This document shows positions 48,701-59,602 of a DNA stretch of 64,000 nucleotides, piece by piece. Each line of letters opens with the position of its first letter. The first letter of the stretch is position 1. Below the pieces are notes generated by a model that did no database searches, was not told the DNA's origin, and worked only from the letters and a program-made list of their open reading frames with translations. The DNA comes from Takashimella koratensis (Eukaryota; Basidiomycota; Tremellomycetes; Trichosporonales; Tetragoniomycetaceae). Position numbers and translations under genes: made by a program. The stretch spans positions 62,001 to 126,000 of the forward strand of contig BCKT01000019.1 of the NCBI GenBank assembly GCA_003116875.1, in the 5' to 3' direction.

Positions 48701-51259
48701 ACGACCACCACGCCGACTTCCACAACGCCCACACCGACTCACAAGACATCCGTAGCGATCTCAACCTCCACGAGGCCCCCGACCACCTCCACGAAGCCCC
48801 CGACCACCTCTCCGACATCCCCAACGACTCAGGACAAGACGTATCGACCGAGATACCCGTAGCGCAAAAGGTCGTACTGAGGTTGATCGAGATGGGAGTT
48901 GTCAAGATCGAGCCTGATGAGATGGACCCTGAGCGCGAGGTGGATGCGGTAGAGGTTTCTGCTGGTATGGAGGAAGGTGAACATGGCGAGGTCGAGGGGC
49001 ACGAGGATGGGTCCGAGCAGGACGAACACGAACGGAGCGAGGACGAGCAAGACCATGACGATCAGATCGAGGACTGGGCTGAGCCGGAGGGCGTTCTTGA
49101 TCGATTCGACGAGCAAGAACTCGAAGATTCCCGAGAGGAACTCGAACGTGACGGTGGAGAGGACCACGTTCAGGCCGAGGTTGAAGATTTCACCGACGAA
49201 GCCGTCAGCGACCAGGACGATGAGAACGACGACAACGACGAACACAATCGGATCAACTCGCAACCCTCCCAACCTGATCTCGAGCTCCGTGGGATGCGCG
49301 CATTTAGTCGTCGGTCAAGGTCACTACGTGACGAACTTGTCGATGCGAGCGTTACCGGATTCGCAGAGGTCTCGTATGACCAAGGTGTCAACGAAGAGGT
49401 CGAATCCGAGGCTGAATACGAGACGGAGTACGAGGTCTCTTATGAACAGCCTCTGTATGACGAGGACGAGCAGGACGCGGAAGAGGAAGAGGAATACGCG
49501 GATGACGAGACCGACGCTGAGGCCGAAGCTGAAGGCGAAGAAACCAACTTTGCCGCCTCACCTGTCCCCGCTGCTGCCGACGATACCTTCGATTCCGCCG
49601 GCGACGATAGTTTCCGCTCTGTTGTCGAGGTTTCCTCACTCGACCCTCGGGCTGCTGCTCGAGCCGCTGCGATCCTCAAGCTCGTAAGTACTTCTTTACC
49701 CCTTTCTTCGTCTCATCCCCAACTCCAGCCAACCCCACCACACCATTCCTGCTGACCGCCAGAACCACGCATACATCGAACACGGTGTCCTCCCTTCCCC
49801 CGGCCCTCGCCGAGCTCGGTCCCGATCCCGGACCCCGGCGGACCACGGACTCAGTCTCCGCCGTACCACCTCTCGGCACTTTGAGACCATCGAATCCGCT
49901 CGTCGATTGACGAAAGAGCAACTCCTACATGAAGCTGAATTGGAGATTGTACATGCGCAAGCCACGCCGAGCCCTTCGAGAAGTATCCAAAGTGTAAAAA
50001 GTCTGAGGAGTGTGAGGGATTACAGGGAAGGCTCGGTGTTTGACAGTCCGGCGACGCCTCGATTCCCTGGTGCATGGGCGACGCCAAAAGAGAAGAAACG
50101 AAAACGATACGCGGACGCTCAACCTAACCCATCGGATGTCGTCTCGGCCACCGTACCCGCACCCGTGCCGGCCTCGCGGCCGTGGGGAGTCCCGCAATGG
50201 AAGAGACTCGAGCGAGTCTTCCGTGCCGAGCGCCAAGCATGGGACACCCAACGAACTGTCCGACCTCTCCCCGGTGGCCTTGTCGCTTGGTCTCGACGTC
50301 GTCAGTCGATCTTACCTACTTCGACACGTCCTCAGCCAGCGGAGATAAGTAATTGGGACGTGAACCGTGTCGTTGATGCGTTCTACGCTGCGGAAGGGGT
50401 TGTGGAAGGGGATATGAGAGGGGAGTGGGGCAGGGAAACGGTTGCGATGAGGGTGAGGGCGTTGGAGAGGAGAGTAACGGGAGCAGAGGGAGTAGGGAAG
50501 GGGAAAGATAAAGAGAGAGGCGAGGAAATGAGGACACCGAAGAAGGTGAAAGTGGGTGAAGAAGAGAAAAGAGCGGTGGAGCCACCTTCAACGATTAAGA
50601 GGGTCATGAACTGGGTTTGGGGGTTTGGGTCAACGACAAAGCCTAAGCTCAACATGACGGCGAACACCAGCCAGTCATCAGCTGCGACGGGATCGGTGCG
50701 CACGAGTCAAGTCGACTCGGCGATTGAGACTGAGCAAGAGATGGTCCAAATCCCCGAGACACAGGCAAACGGATCGACCTTTCTCGACAAGCTAAAGCAC
50801 GTCGCCAGTGACTCGACAGACGATAATTCGTCGATTCCAGCCGTCTCGACGTTTGCGGCCGCCTCCGCGCCCCTGGGTAGACCAATGTACCCTACTCTCC
50901 CCTCTGCCCCAACATCCAAACCCTCGCGTGTTGCGTTCCCTCGCTCGACCTTGTCCACATCCACTTCCGCGCCTCTTCCCATCCCACGCGCAACTTCTCC
51001 CATTCCCATCCTTACCACTTCCACGCCTAACGCTTTGCGCTCTTACCCATCTTACCCCACCTCGTCGTCCACACCCTTCTCGGGACTCGTATCTGGATCA
51101 TCAGGGACCCCGCGAGTCCGTGACATGGTACGCAGTTTCGAGAGCGGAGCGGAAGGCCCCAGGTCAAGGCAAAGTAGTTTAAGAGATAGGGAAGTCGAGA
51201 AGGAGAAAGTACTCGAGTTGAGGAGAGTACAGAGTCTAGTAGATAAGTTGAGGCGGTAG
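45725..51259 (+). CDS. large acidic low-complexity nuclear-type protein, unknown
   Basis: Exons 45725-46129, 46165-49683 and 49763-51259 give 1806 residues, with introns of 35 and 79 nt. The N-terminus is basic and Pro/Ser/Thr-rich, with repeated Arg-rich patches. A 1000-residue middle is strongly acidic and repetitive (AEAQVEAHAEAQVEASIEAP; many Glu/Asp pairs). The C-terminal 500 residues turn basic again, with RARSRSRTPADHGLSLRR, SPATPRFPGAWATPKEKKRK and the apparently ordered WGVPQWKRLERVFRAERQ. A Trp-rich VMNWVWGFGST and a final coiled coil (EVEKEKVLELRRVQSLVDKL) follow. Several S/T-P sites and KKRKR-type patches suggest a nuclear protein under CDK control, but no domain is recognised. 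The exon 2 reading frame of 1173 codons is unbroken. Confidence 0.7.
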
Positions 51260-52809
51260 ACGGTGATGACGACGGGTCGGATAGGGTTGTGTACTTTATG
51301 TCTGGTCGTGTTTTGGTTACTTGTTTCGCTCTATACATAATGCATCTTCTTGTCTTGTCCCGACTGAGTGACAGGGAGTTGGTACCCCTTGAATGTCCGC
51401 GCTGCCACGCTGCCACTTGCCATCACGCACAGTCCCACCGTACCTCGCTCCCCATCACAACCGACCCGAACTCGAGGCACAGGTAAACAAAAAGCACGGG
51501 ACACCTTTGGCACCATCCAACCTCGTGAGAGCGTGAGTGAGCGCAGTATGCAGGCGATAGAACGAGGTTGAGGAGACGGTGGTCTTGGTCGGAGTTCGGA
51601 GGTGCTTTCTTTGGACTTCCGAGGATTGAGCTTTCAGACTACCAAGAACTCGGTTGAGCTTTATCCTTCTTTCAGCGCAAGGTTTGGCCATACGATGAGC
51701 CTTGGATGGCCTTGGGTAAGACAAGGCACGTCAGTCTATCGTTACTCGGATTCAGACGCACACGCGTCGCGGCTCAGCCAATGACACCGATACATCCACC
51801 CCACCACACCACACCACAAGATCTACGAGAAAAAAAATCTAGGCTGAAAAGCCATGGACCGCAACCCCAGAGTAGTCCTGATCGAGTTATCCCAGGCCAA
51901 GACTTGAGTCTCTGCCCTTTTCACGGGACGTCACCAAATTGCACTAAAGCCCGTTGTACGGGGACTCGACGCTTTGGGTCAAAGTCGGCACTGATTCGTA
52001 CCCGAGCATCCACCCGCGCTCTTACCAAGTCGCCCCCCATCCTCCCTCCCTGCCTTTTCCTATCCGTCCTCACAGAACCCCTAACCACCGCCTTGCGCCC
52101 TCCGCTTTCGCTTCTCCGGGCGTGAAAGGGGGGTGTGGTGAGCCTGCTCGAGATAGGGGGACGAAGGGAGCGGGAGGAGTAGGGGTTGACGCATTTCTGG
52201 TCGAGCGCGACGCGCGTTAGGCGCGGGCTCTTTCGAGCCAGTCGTATAAGGGGGGTGGTAAAAAGCCAGGACCTTAGCCCGCTCCCGAGTGGACCTGCGC
52301 GCAAACAAGTTGCGGCAAGAAGTTTGTGGGGAGCATTGTGACCTTGGGTTTGCGGTGAGAGGAGGGAAAGTGAAACGAGTCGAGGTCCAGTTTTTATACG
52401 TTGCAGGACGAAATTTTGGTGAACCCGTGTCACGTGATTGAATAAAGCAGGACGCGACTCATTGGGCAAAGCCTTGAGCAGCTGAGATCGTATCGTTGTA
52501 TCGCTTGCATCATGGTAGATACTTTTTATCCAAGCTGAGTAAGAGATCTTGTAAACGTAGAAATGTATAAACGTCGAGATTGAGAAAAGAGAAAGAGAGT
52601 AAAGCTATGAACAACCGGAACGCGCTCTATATCCTGTATGCAGTGTAGGTGGAGAACGAGTCGAGCAGAGACGTGACGAGGAGGAGAGAGCCCGAAGGGC
52701 GAAGGGAGAGCGAGAAGAACGGGTCATGCGTAATGAAAGAGATCCAAAGCATCCTGAATGGAGAAATTGAGAGGCTTGGAGAACAGCCTCTAGTCAATTA
52801 TCGCGGGTT
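51260..52809. other. intergenic region, no gene recognised
   Basis: 1.55 kb between the acidic-protein gene and the 3' end of the mitochondrial carrier. Short ORFs only. A CACGTG core with flanking GTCACGTGAT is at about 52430-52439. I see no tRNA or rRNA. Confidence 0.55.
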
Positions 52810-54114
52810 TTACTTGGCGGGAGCGGCGGGCGCGGTACCGATACTGCGGGGGTCAGCGTAATTTAGAGATGTCAAGAAATGAACAGTGAGAGGGCATCAA
52901 AGAGATGGAGATAGGAGCATGACAACACGAAAGGAATAGATCACTCACGCAGCCTTGACATAGTCGGCAAAGCTGACCATGCAGATCGTCTGCCACGCGC
53001 CGAGACCGATACGGGGGGAGACACCGCGGTAAAGACCCTTGAAGCCGTTAGTCTTGTAGATGTAAGAGAGGGTGTTGAAGACGGTCTTCTTGGTAGGTGC
53101 GTTAGGGTCGGTCGACTTGATCGCGGATTGCATCTGTATGGAGGTCAGCTATCCTTCTCGGACTTTAGTCCCAGCCAAATCCACCAACCCGCCCCGGCCT
53201 GGAGCCACTCACCTCAACACGGACAACCTCGATAGGCTGGTTCCAAGTCGCGAGCGCACCACCGATCGTGCTAGCGAGAATCTTGTCCATCGCACCGAGC
53301 TTCTCCCCTTCCTTGATCCCCTTGGCCGACCTGAGACCCGATTCGGCGAGACGTGCGAAACCCATTCGAGACCCCCAGTTGGTCGCTTGACGAAGAGCGA
53401 CAGCGTTCACACCCTTGTTGATACCCGCAATACCTTCGCGGCGGTAAATGTCGGCAAAGACTTTGAAGGTGGATTCAGGCTTGGCGCCAGACTCGACTTG
53501 CTTGTGACGAGTAATCTCGACGGTCTTCATGCATGTGCAGAAGCCTAGAGAGGTTAGCACGAGTTCTCACAGATAGAGATACGAGGTATAGACTGGGTCG
53601 GTCTAGCTACTCACCCATCGTGGCGTAGGCCTGGGCGATACCACCACCGACACCGCCGAGCATACCAGCTCCCGCAGCCGACATGTTGAACGAGTTGATT
53701 GCGTACTTTTCAATCTCAGACGAAGTGAAGATGAGGACAGCGCCTTTGGTCGACGCCTCGATCCAGGCCTAGTGGATTTAGCTAGCCGCTCTCCCAATCG
53801 CGAACATGAGCTACTCACCCAGGGGATAAGACCCTGGTAGAAACCAGCGACACCGCCGCGAGACCAGACGGTACGGAAGGCCTGACCCATGGTCTGGGAT
53901 CGGTTGGCGGCCATCTGGGTCTTGAGGACCTCGAGAGGCTGGCCGAGGGTGGTGACCTCGAACTGGAGGTGTCAGCATAGCACGAGACATGGTTGGTCAG
54001 CAGAAAGGAGGGGAGCTGAAGCTAGCTACAAAGTGGAAGCTAGCTACATACCATGTTCATGGTCGCGCCGACGGCGATGTTGGACCAGGAGAAACCTTTC
54101 TCAGCGGGCGCCAT
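52810..54114 (-). CDS. YHM2: mitochondrial citrate/oxoglutarate carrier Yhm2
   Basis: An inner-membrane carrier that exchanges citrate for 2-oxoglutarate and supports cytosolic NADPH supply. The start [20 protein letters not shown] is at 54114, the first exon being 54114-54052. Characteristic Yhm2 stretches follow in order: [94 protein letters not shown], and [21 protein letters not shown] small last exon is joined by a 109-nt intron and adds [10 protein letters not shown] before the TAA at 52810-52812. The gene has about five introns of 50-110 nt. The unusual CTCMKTVE segment, rather than a standard carrier signature in repeat 2, separates Yhm2 from other carriers. Confidence 0.95.
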
Positions 54115-54424
54115 TGTGTATGAGTGGGGAGTGGGTGGGAGAGAGGGGAGGAGGTGTAAGGTATGAGAGATGTTGAGGATGTGGAATGATTCGTACGAGA
54201 ATGGACTAGACGTGGATGGGTTGACTGGGGATATCTACAGTGATGAATTTTGGGGCAACAAACAGGGTCCGACAAGCGGGTCTCCGCGGGAGCATTTGGG
54301 GTGCAATTGCTCAGGTCAGTCCCGGCGTCTATTACAAGTCCCCTGTTGGTCTCATGCTGCTCGCCTGTTTGCTGCTGCTCGCCCTCGGTTCACTCTATCT
54401 TTCTTGAACACCTAACAAGGTCAC

Positions 54425-54490
54425 AGCACTCGCGGCTTGCGCCGCTCGTTGCACATTCACAATCACTCGCGGCTACGCCGCTCGCTCGGC
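54425..54490. repeat. pair of GC hairpins
   Basis: Two similar palindromes, CTCGCGGC(ttgc)GCCGCTCG near 54430 and CTCGCGGC(tac)GCCGCTCG near 54467, are about 37 bp apart between eL13 and the carrier gene. Both genes are on the minus strand, so the hairpins lie downstream of eL13 and upstream of the carrier. They could act as a terminator or processing element; the role is inferred. Confidence 0.55.
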
Positions 54491-54574
54491 ATGAGGAGAA
54501 CTGATGCATCCCCTCCTATAACATACACTCCCCAAAGGAAACAGACCAAGTCATGAGAGATGGGAAAAAGACCT

Positions 54575-55522
54575 CTACTTCCTACACAATTGTCAGCTTT
54601 GCTCCAATTCCACCCATTCTCAATCACTCACTTGGCCTCGGCCTCGGCAGCGGCCTTGTCGGCGGCACGCTTGGCACGGGCACCGGCGTTGCGGGCGTCG
54701 GCGCGGGCGGTGCGGAGGGTCTTGAAGGCCTCGAACTCCTCCTCGTCGGCCTCGATCGCGCGGGGCTTCTCGGCGGTGTAGGTGGTCGGGAGAGCGGGGA
54801 GGGCACGGGTGAGGTGGGCGGTCAAGTCGTCACCGGTAGCGTCACCGGCCTTGGGCTTGCCGTGGACACGCGGGAAGACAACGAGACGAGAGCGGTACTC
54901 CTTGAGGCGCTCAACGTTAAGGGTCTGGCCCTCCTCAGACTTGGATCGGCGGCGGTGGTCGACAACGATACCGAGACCGAGAGCCTCCTTCTTCCGGATA
55001 CCAGCGAGCTTGAGCTCGGAAAGGGTGAAACCACGGCCCTCTGTCAAGTGTTAGAGAAAGCTTGAAAGAACGACATGATCCGACTCACCCCTGATGCGGA
55101 TGTTGTAGCGCTGGGTGGGGCAGCGGACGGCGGGGCGGAGACGCTGGAGGGGGGCGGCACCAGAGGCAAGAGCCTTCTTGGAGCGTGCGACACGGCGAGA
55201 CTTCTTCTTGCCCGGCTGGTCGAACTGCGAAAGGTTAGCGGTGGTCTAGGTAATCTTTCGTTCTTCCTCCTTATCTTCCACACGTTCCCCACTTGCTCTC
55301 CCATCTTTCTCTCGTCCTGCCTCTCCCTGCTCGGCACAACTCTCGACACAGCTCCCTCCATCCCATCCACCAAATGAACCTTCGCCCTTGCTTCATTCTT
55401 CCATTCCACCGTCCCATCTCTTCCATCCTTCCAAGCCAAATGACACCCACCCAGGTCTTAACCCGCCTCTGCCAGTCCTTGCGGAAGTGGTTCTTCTGGA
55501 GTTGGTTGTTGTGCTTGACCAT
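54575..55522 (-). CDS. RPL13: 60S ribosomal protein eL13
   Basis: A component of the large ribosomal subunit. The start MVKHNNQLQKNHFRKDWQRR is at 55522, followed by VKTW and, after a long intron of about 225 nt, FDQPGKKKSRR. Then come RPAVRCPTQRYNIRIR, GRGFTLSELKLAGIRKKEAL, GIVVDHRRRSKSEEGQTLNV and RLKEYRSRLVVFPRVHGKPK, the conserved eL13 order. The C-terminus is Ala/Lys/Glu-rich. A stop is read at 54628-54630. However, the sequence there also forms a donor (AA|gtgagt), and a 50-nt intron with branch ctgac and acceptor tgtag would instead give ...EAKK and a stop at 54575-54577. I favour the spliced end because the neighbouring genes show the same pattern, but this is uncertain. Confidence 0.93.
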
Positions 55523-56763
55523 TTTTGTTGCCTGCGAGGTTGAATGAATCGACGATCACACGAGTGCGCGGGGGGACGGAATCGACAGCGCGAGGGGGAA
55601 ACGAGGATAGCAGCGAGAGAAGAGAGACAGGTCAGCACGGCGATGACGGGGCAGCGGAGGGGACTGGGATAAAGGTGGTGGTGGTGATCGCTGTACGCAC
55701 CTAGGTCGTGACTTGACGGATGAAGAGGAAGAGAGAGGAAAAAATGAAAATGTTGAAGTTGGTGCTGGCTGGTGAGGGTTCCTCCAGGGTGAGCCCAAAG
55801 GTGGCACTCACTCCTGGCTCAATTTCGAAACCCAAACAGAAATCGCCGCGAAACTCCGCAAGCGTGTGGCGGGGTCACTCTTCCTGCGTGATAAGTCCTT
55901 CGGTCCCAAGGGAAAGTCCACGTCACTCACCTCCGCTTGGCTTACTCATCACCTTGACCCCCGCTCCTTCTGTATAAATTTTCTGCGACACCCGCAACCT
56001 CTTTCTTCTTCTTTACAATAACGCATTTTAAATCCCAACCTAAAAGCACCTGCGCGCCTTGCTCTCACTCCTGGGTCCCTCTCGGGGTCACTCAGTCGCA
56101 GTGTTCGATCTTTTCTTTTCGTAACGCATTTCTGGCGCGCGGGCCGTACGTTGAGGAAGAGAATCAGTGTTAAAACCCAGACGCGTTATGGGTGGATCGC
56201 TCGTAGGTCCCTCTTTACCCAAAGTGGTGAAGAGGGACGATGGTGAGGGGTCCAAGACGTGTTTGACATTCGAGAATGTTGGTGATGTCATCTTGTGCCG
56301 TGTTGTTTGCTTCAGAGAGTAACCAGATCGTCCGGGCCTTGGTCGCGCTTGCTCACTCGTTCAGCAGTCAACCCACTCTCAACATCCCTCGCGCTCGCTC
56401 GCCTTGACCTTACCCACCCAGTTTTGTCTCACGCTCCCTTTCCAGCTCAATCTCCAGCTGCCCATTGCTCTCATCTTACTTATCTGACCTTTGTTACCCA
56501 CGCTCCTCAGCCTAACGCGTTTGGACCATCGGTCCTTTCACGTCTAGCTGGGGTGGAGCGACCGTTATCAAAGGATGTTGACGGAGTCGTCATCGGCGTG
56601 GTGTAGTATTCAGCGCGTGAGTATCTCACGGTGACAACTTACACCCCTCACCACCTCCCTTAACACTCACTATCGTCTCAACACTTACCACCGTCTCAAC
56701 ACTCACCACCCTCTCAACACTCACCACATCCCATACTCCTTGACAGCCTTTCCCAGTCTCACG
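55523..56763. other. intergenic; eL13 promoter and island boundary
   Basis: Upstream of eL13 and before the first small island gene. C/T-rich. At 56545-56557 is the 13-mer CTAGCTGGGGTGG, repeated at 57397-57409. TTATCAAAGG is at about 56567-56576. A series of short direct repeats (CTCAACACTCACCAC) runs at about 56664-56730. The ORFs here look like shadows. Confidence 0.5.
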
Positions 56764-57174
56764 ATGTCTACCACAACCGGCTCCCACTACACCTGGGCGG
56801 ACATGTGCCGCGAGCTGACTGAAATTTCCATGAAAATGTCCGAAGAAGACAGTCACATGTGGGATGACGATTCAGCCAAGTCGCACATCCCGCAGTCCAT
56901 CATCGAGGAGTCCAACGCTAGCACCGACCATGACAACGCCGATTCTACCATTCCTTATACGACCTCGTCATCCACAACAGTCGAGGTCGTAGACTTTCTG
57001 TGCGTCCTGTTTGTCCGTATCCTCGTCGCCATTATGCCTCGGCAGGCAGTACACTCGCTCCCCGTGACAGCATTTGTTGACTCAATGACCTATAGACATC
57101 CTAGCTGGATCCCGCGTCACGAACGTGACGCAACCGCGAAGAACAGCGTCAGCACCTCTCAGAGTGGGGGCTAG
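56764..57174 (+). CDS. small orphan protein with hydrophobic segment
   Basis: A single-exon ORF of 136 residues from the ATG at 56764 (a start further upstream would use the pyrimidine tract). The N-terminus is polar and acidic (SEEDSHMWDDDS). Residues of about 77-93, VDFLCVLFVRILVAIM, are hydrophobic and could cross or associate with a membrane. The C-terminus is basic/Ser-rich. There is no signal peptide and no recognisable family. It shares upstream motifs with its neighbours (CTAGCTGGGGTGG and TCAAAGG), which is the main reason to take it as a gene. Confidence 0.45.
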   Translation: MSTTTGSHYTWADMCRELTEISMKMSEEDSHMWDDDSAKSHIPQSIIEESNASTDHDNADSTIPYTTSSSTTVEVVDFLCVLFVRILVAIMPRQAVHSLPVTAFVDSMTYRHPSWIPRHERDATAKNSVSTSQSGG

Positions 57175-57510
57175 TATCGGTCTTCTATTGGAAGGATCTA
57201 CCTCTGCTCTGATGTATACGTCTTCCTTGGAGAGTCGTGACAGCAAGTGCACTGACAGCTGAACCCACTCGACCAGACCTACAGTTCACCCTTTGTAGCT
57301 CCCAGCGCCCACCCCTCCCTTCATGACTTGAGTGCAGAAATAGCAAGCCAGACTCGTTGTTTCACTATCCGCCAAACGCGTCAAGGGAGTGACCGACTAG
57401 CTGGGGTGGTCTCTAGCTCGTTCAAAACGTTGCCACCCATATATGCCCCCTCTTTCTTTCTTTTAACTATCCGCAACTTTGAACATACAGCGAATAACCA
57501 CACAAACGAC

Positions 57511-57766
57511 ATGCCCAACTCGACCGCTTCAACAAGTAGTACCGTCAAACCCAGCAGCGTCGGAACGGCCAAGACCAACAGTACTGGATCCAAGTCAAAC
57601 CAGAAGACTCCGCTGCAAATTCTCCTCGACAGTATACGCGGTGATAACAGGTGAGTTTGGCGGTGACAGCAAAATCTATCCTTTTCGCTGACTTGGTAGC
57701 ACCACTTCGAACGCGAAATCAAACGAGAATTCGACGACTGGGTTTGGGGGCTCCTCGAACCGTTGA
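57511..57766 (+). CDS. small Ser/Thr/Asn-rich orphan protein
   Basis: Exons 57511-57650 and 57700-57766 join in phase, 68 residues, with a 49-nt intron (branch gctgac, acceptor gtag). The product begins MPNSTASTSSTVKPSSVG, contains one hydrophobic-amphipathic stretch (TPLQILLDSIRG) and ends TTGFGGSSNR. It is low-complexity and otherwise featureless. The 13-mer CTAGCTGGGGTGG is 102 bp upstream of the ATG. No family is recognised. Confidence 0.45.
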
Positions 57767-58113
57767 GTTAGAGAATGAGATGGAGACGGCGCTTCGCGTC
57801 TGTCTCAGTGACCGTGGCCTAGATCTTGCGTTCAACCACGATATGCACTCCAGTATATTTGAGCACGGTTAGGAGACTGACCTCGTTAGCAAATGAGGCT
57901 AGGTTTTTCTCGCTCAGCGGATGCTACCCGCCGGGACGCCCAATCCGTCTGTCATCATATCCTTGACATGTCGACCGTTTGTTTTCCTTTGTACCGACCA
58001 ACCATTGTTTTCGGTCGCGGTCAGATGGACGCAATTGGTCCTTTGAGCAATGCAGTGTTGCAGCATGTCAAAGCTGGCGAAAGGTTGTTGGCGTCAAAAT
58101 GCACAGAGCTGTT

Positions 58114-58141
58114 ACCTTTGATGAGGCGGATCATCAAAGGT
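58114..58141. promoter_or_regulatory. promoter inverted repeat ACCTTTGA-n12-TCAAAGGT
   Basis: Perfect 8-bp arms at 58114-58121 and 58134-58141, 136 bp upstream of the first family-member ATG. A TATA-like sequence (ACATATAAAG) lies about 43 bp further downstream. ATCAAAG/CTTTGAT is the core bound by HMG-box factors, so an HMG-type regulator is a possible binder (inference). Confidence 0.6.
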
Positions 58142-58276
58142 GGCGCACTGTGCGGGTGAAATTGGCGTTATAGTCTTGTACTACATATAAAGACGAACAC
58201 GCCCCCGATTCCTCCACATTGCTCGACTGTAGGAGTTACTTCCAATCGTACATTGCACCGCATTTCCTCAGCTCTC

Positions 58277-58860
58277 ATGACACTCCCACAAACCTCCTCA
58301 GCCGAAGGCTCCACGGTAGTCGCTACAAGGTGAGCTTGAGCCTTCACACTTTGCCTCCCTTTGAAATCCATAGGTGAAGCAGTCCAAGGCAAAGTCTGAC
58401 GCTACTCAGCGCAATCAATCAGGATTTCATGAGCGGAGTCAACATGATATCCATCAAACAGGAGGAATTCTTTCGCTTATACAATGTCTTTCGATCTCAC
58501 TACCCTTCTAACGCTCAGGGGGAGTCGGGTGGGACCTTTGATCACATCGCTATTGCTGGGACATTTTTGTCTCTGTCGATCTCTGTAGAAGAACTCGAGA
58601 CAGACTTTGAATCAATGACTAAGTTGGTGCAACGCGGCAAAAACGCATTCAACGGTGGAACCGGACCAGCTCTTACTCAGGAAGAGCTCGAAAGCAGCAA
58701 AGCTGTAGCAAATTCGCAGATGCAGCTGACTGATACGTGGGTCGAGGTGAGGGACATTTGGTTGCAAGCGGCATTGAAGGATACCAGTGCGGCTGATTCG
58801 GAAGCTCTAATGTGCATGGCAAGGTTGCCGGTAGGCTGGTCAGAAAGGAAAGAGGTATGA
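58277..58860 (+). CDS. island family member 1, coiled-coil-type orphan
   Basis: Exons 58277-58329 (53 nt) and 58410-58860 give 167 residues. The 80-nt phase-2 intron has branch ctgac and acceptor ctcag. The start MTLPQTSSAEGSTVVATS is polar, with no signal peptide. The body is helical: SISVEELETDFESMTKLVQR, then LTQEELESSKAVANSQMQLT, DTWVEVRDIWLQAA. The spacing of the last part matches members 2-4 (conserved Glu/Asp pair, a QL dipeptide, then Arg/Lys, then Trp or another hydrophobic residue). No known domain is recognised. The inverted repeat 136 bp upstream links it to members 2 and 3. Confidence 0.55.
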
Positions 58861-59457
58861 TAGCTTCTCGACCTGCTAAAACACGGCATAATGTGAGAAC
58901 GCGCGCACCTTCGTACCCACTTGTAGACAACAGATCATTGAGTGCCATTAGCCCAGTCCTTGCCTATGTCGCCTGCAGACATGATGAATCGTTTGAGTAT
59001 GCCGTCTCTGAAGTAAGTTCAAGGATGTTTGGAAGTTAGAGGGTGGCAAAGACAAAATTGCTCCATGATACTTGCAAGATAGCCATGTATCATGGGAGAG
59101 ATGGGTCACAACCTCAACAGAGGCAGCACAGCTTCACCCCGGGATGCTCCCCACACGCGCACAACGGGGAGGTACTGTAATCTCACTGCCAATCCAGGTG
59201 TAGTACTCCTCTGTCATCGTTGACTTCGAACGACTCGGAGGCTATCGCGGGGGCTAACAGACCATCAAAGGTCGTTTACGGGATCTGATCTCGGAGGTAT
59301 ACAGACTACCGTTGAGGCTCATAGAGCGTCAAAGGTTGTTTAGCCGCGCTGCACTCGGATACTTTGTCAAACACTTGAAAGCCGCGGAGGCAGACTCGGG
59401 GTTGAAATGGGTACTCAAAGGGTCGCTGTGGGAGTCGCGTCTGGATGCACCGGGGCT

Positions 59458-59483
59458 ACCTTTGACGAACGACAATCAAAGGT
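59458..59483. promoter_or_regulatory. promoter inverted repeat ACCTTTGA-n10-TCAAAGGT
   Basis: Arms at 59458-59465 and 59476-59483, 120 bp upstream of the ATG at 59603, followed by TGACAACGGGA. Further TCAAAGG half-sites lie near 59264 and 59330. The block 59228-59345 resembles the block 60500-60620 before the next gene, so the promoters look duplicated. A TATAAG is at 59518. Confidence 0.6.
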
Positions 59484-59602
59484 TGACAACGGGACAAGTC
59501 TGAGAATCCACCGCAGGTATAAGCCGCCTTGGAGCACCCACCCCTCTTATCGTTTCTATCATCATCGATAACACCAGTCTTGCAGTACATCAGCCATCAA
59601 AC

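Noticed and set aside
55720..55977. Plus-strand ORF of 85 codons beside eL13
   Set aside because: It overlaps the probable eL13 promoter and leader, and its composition is unlike a real protein.
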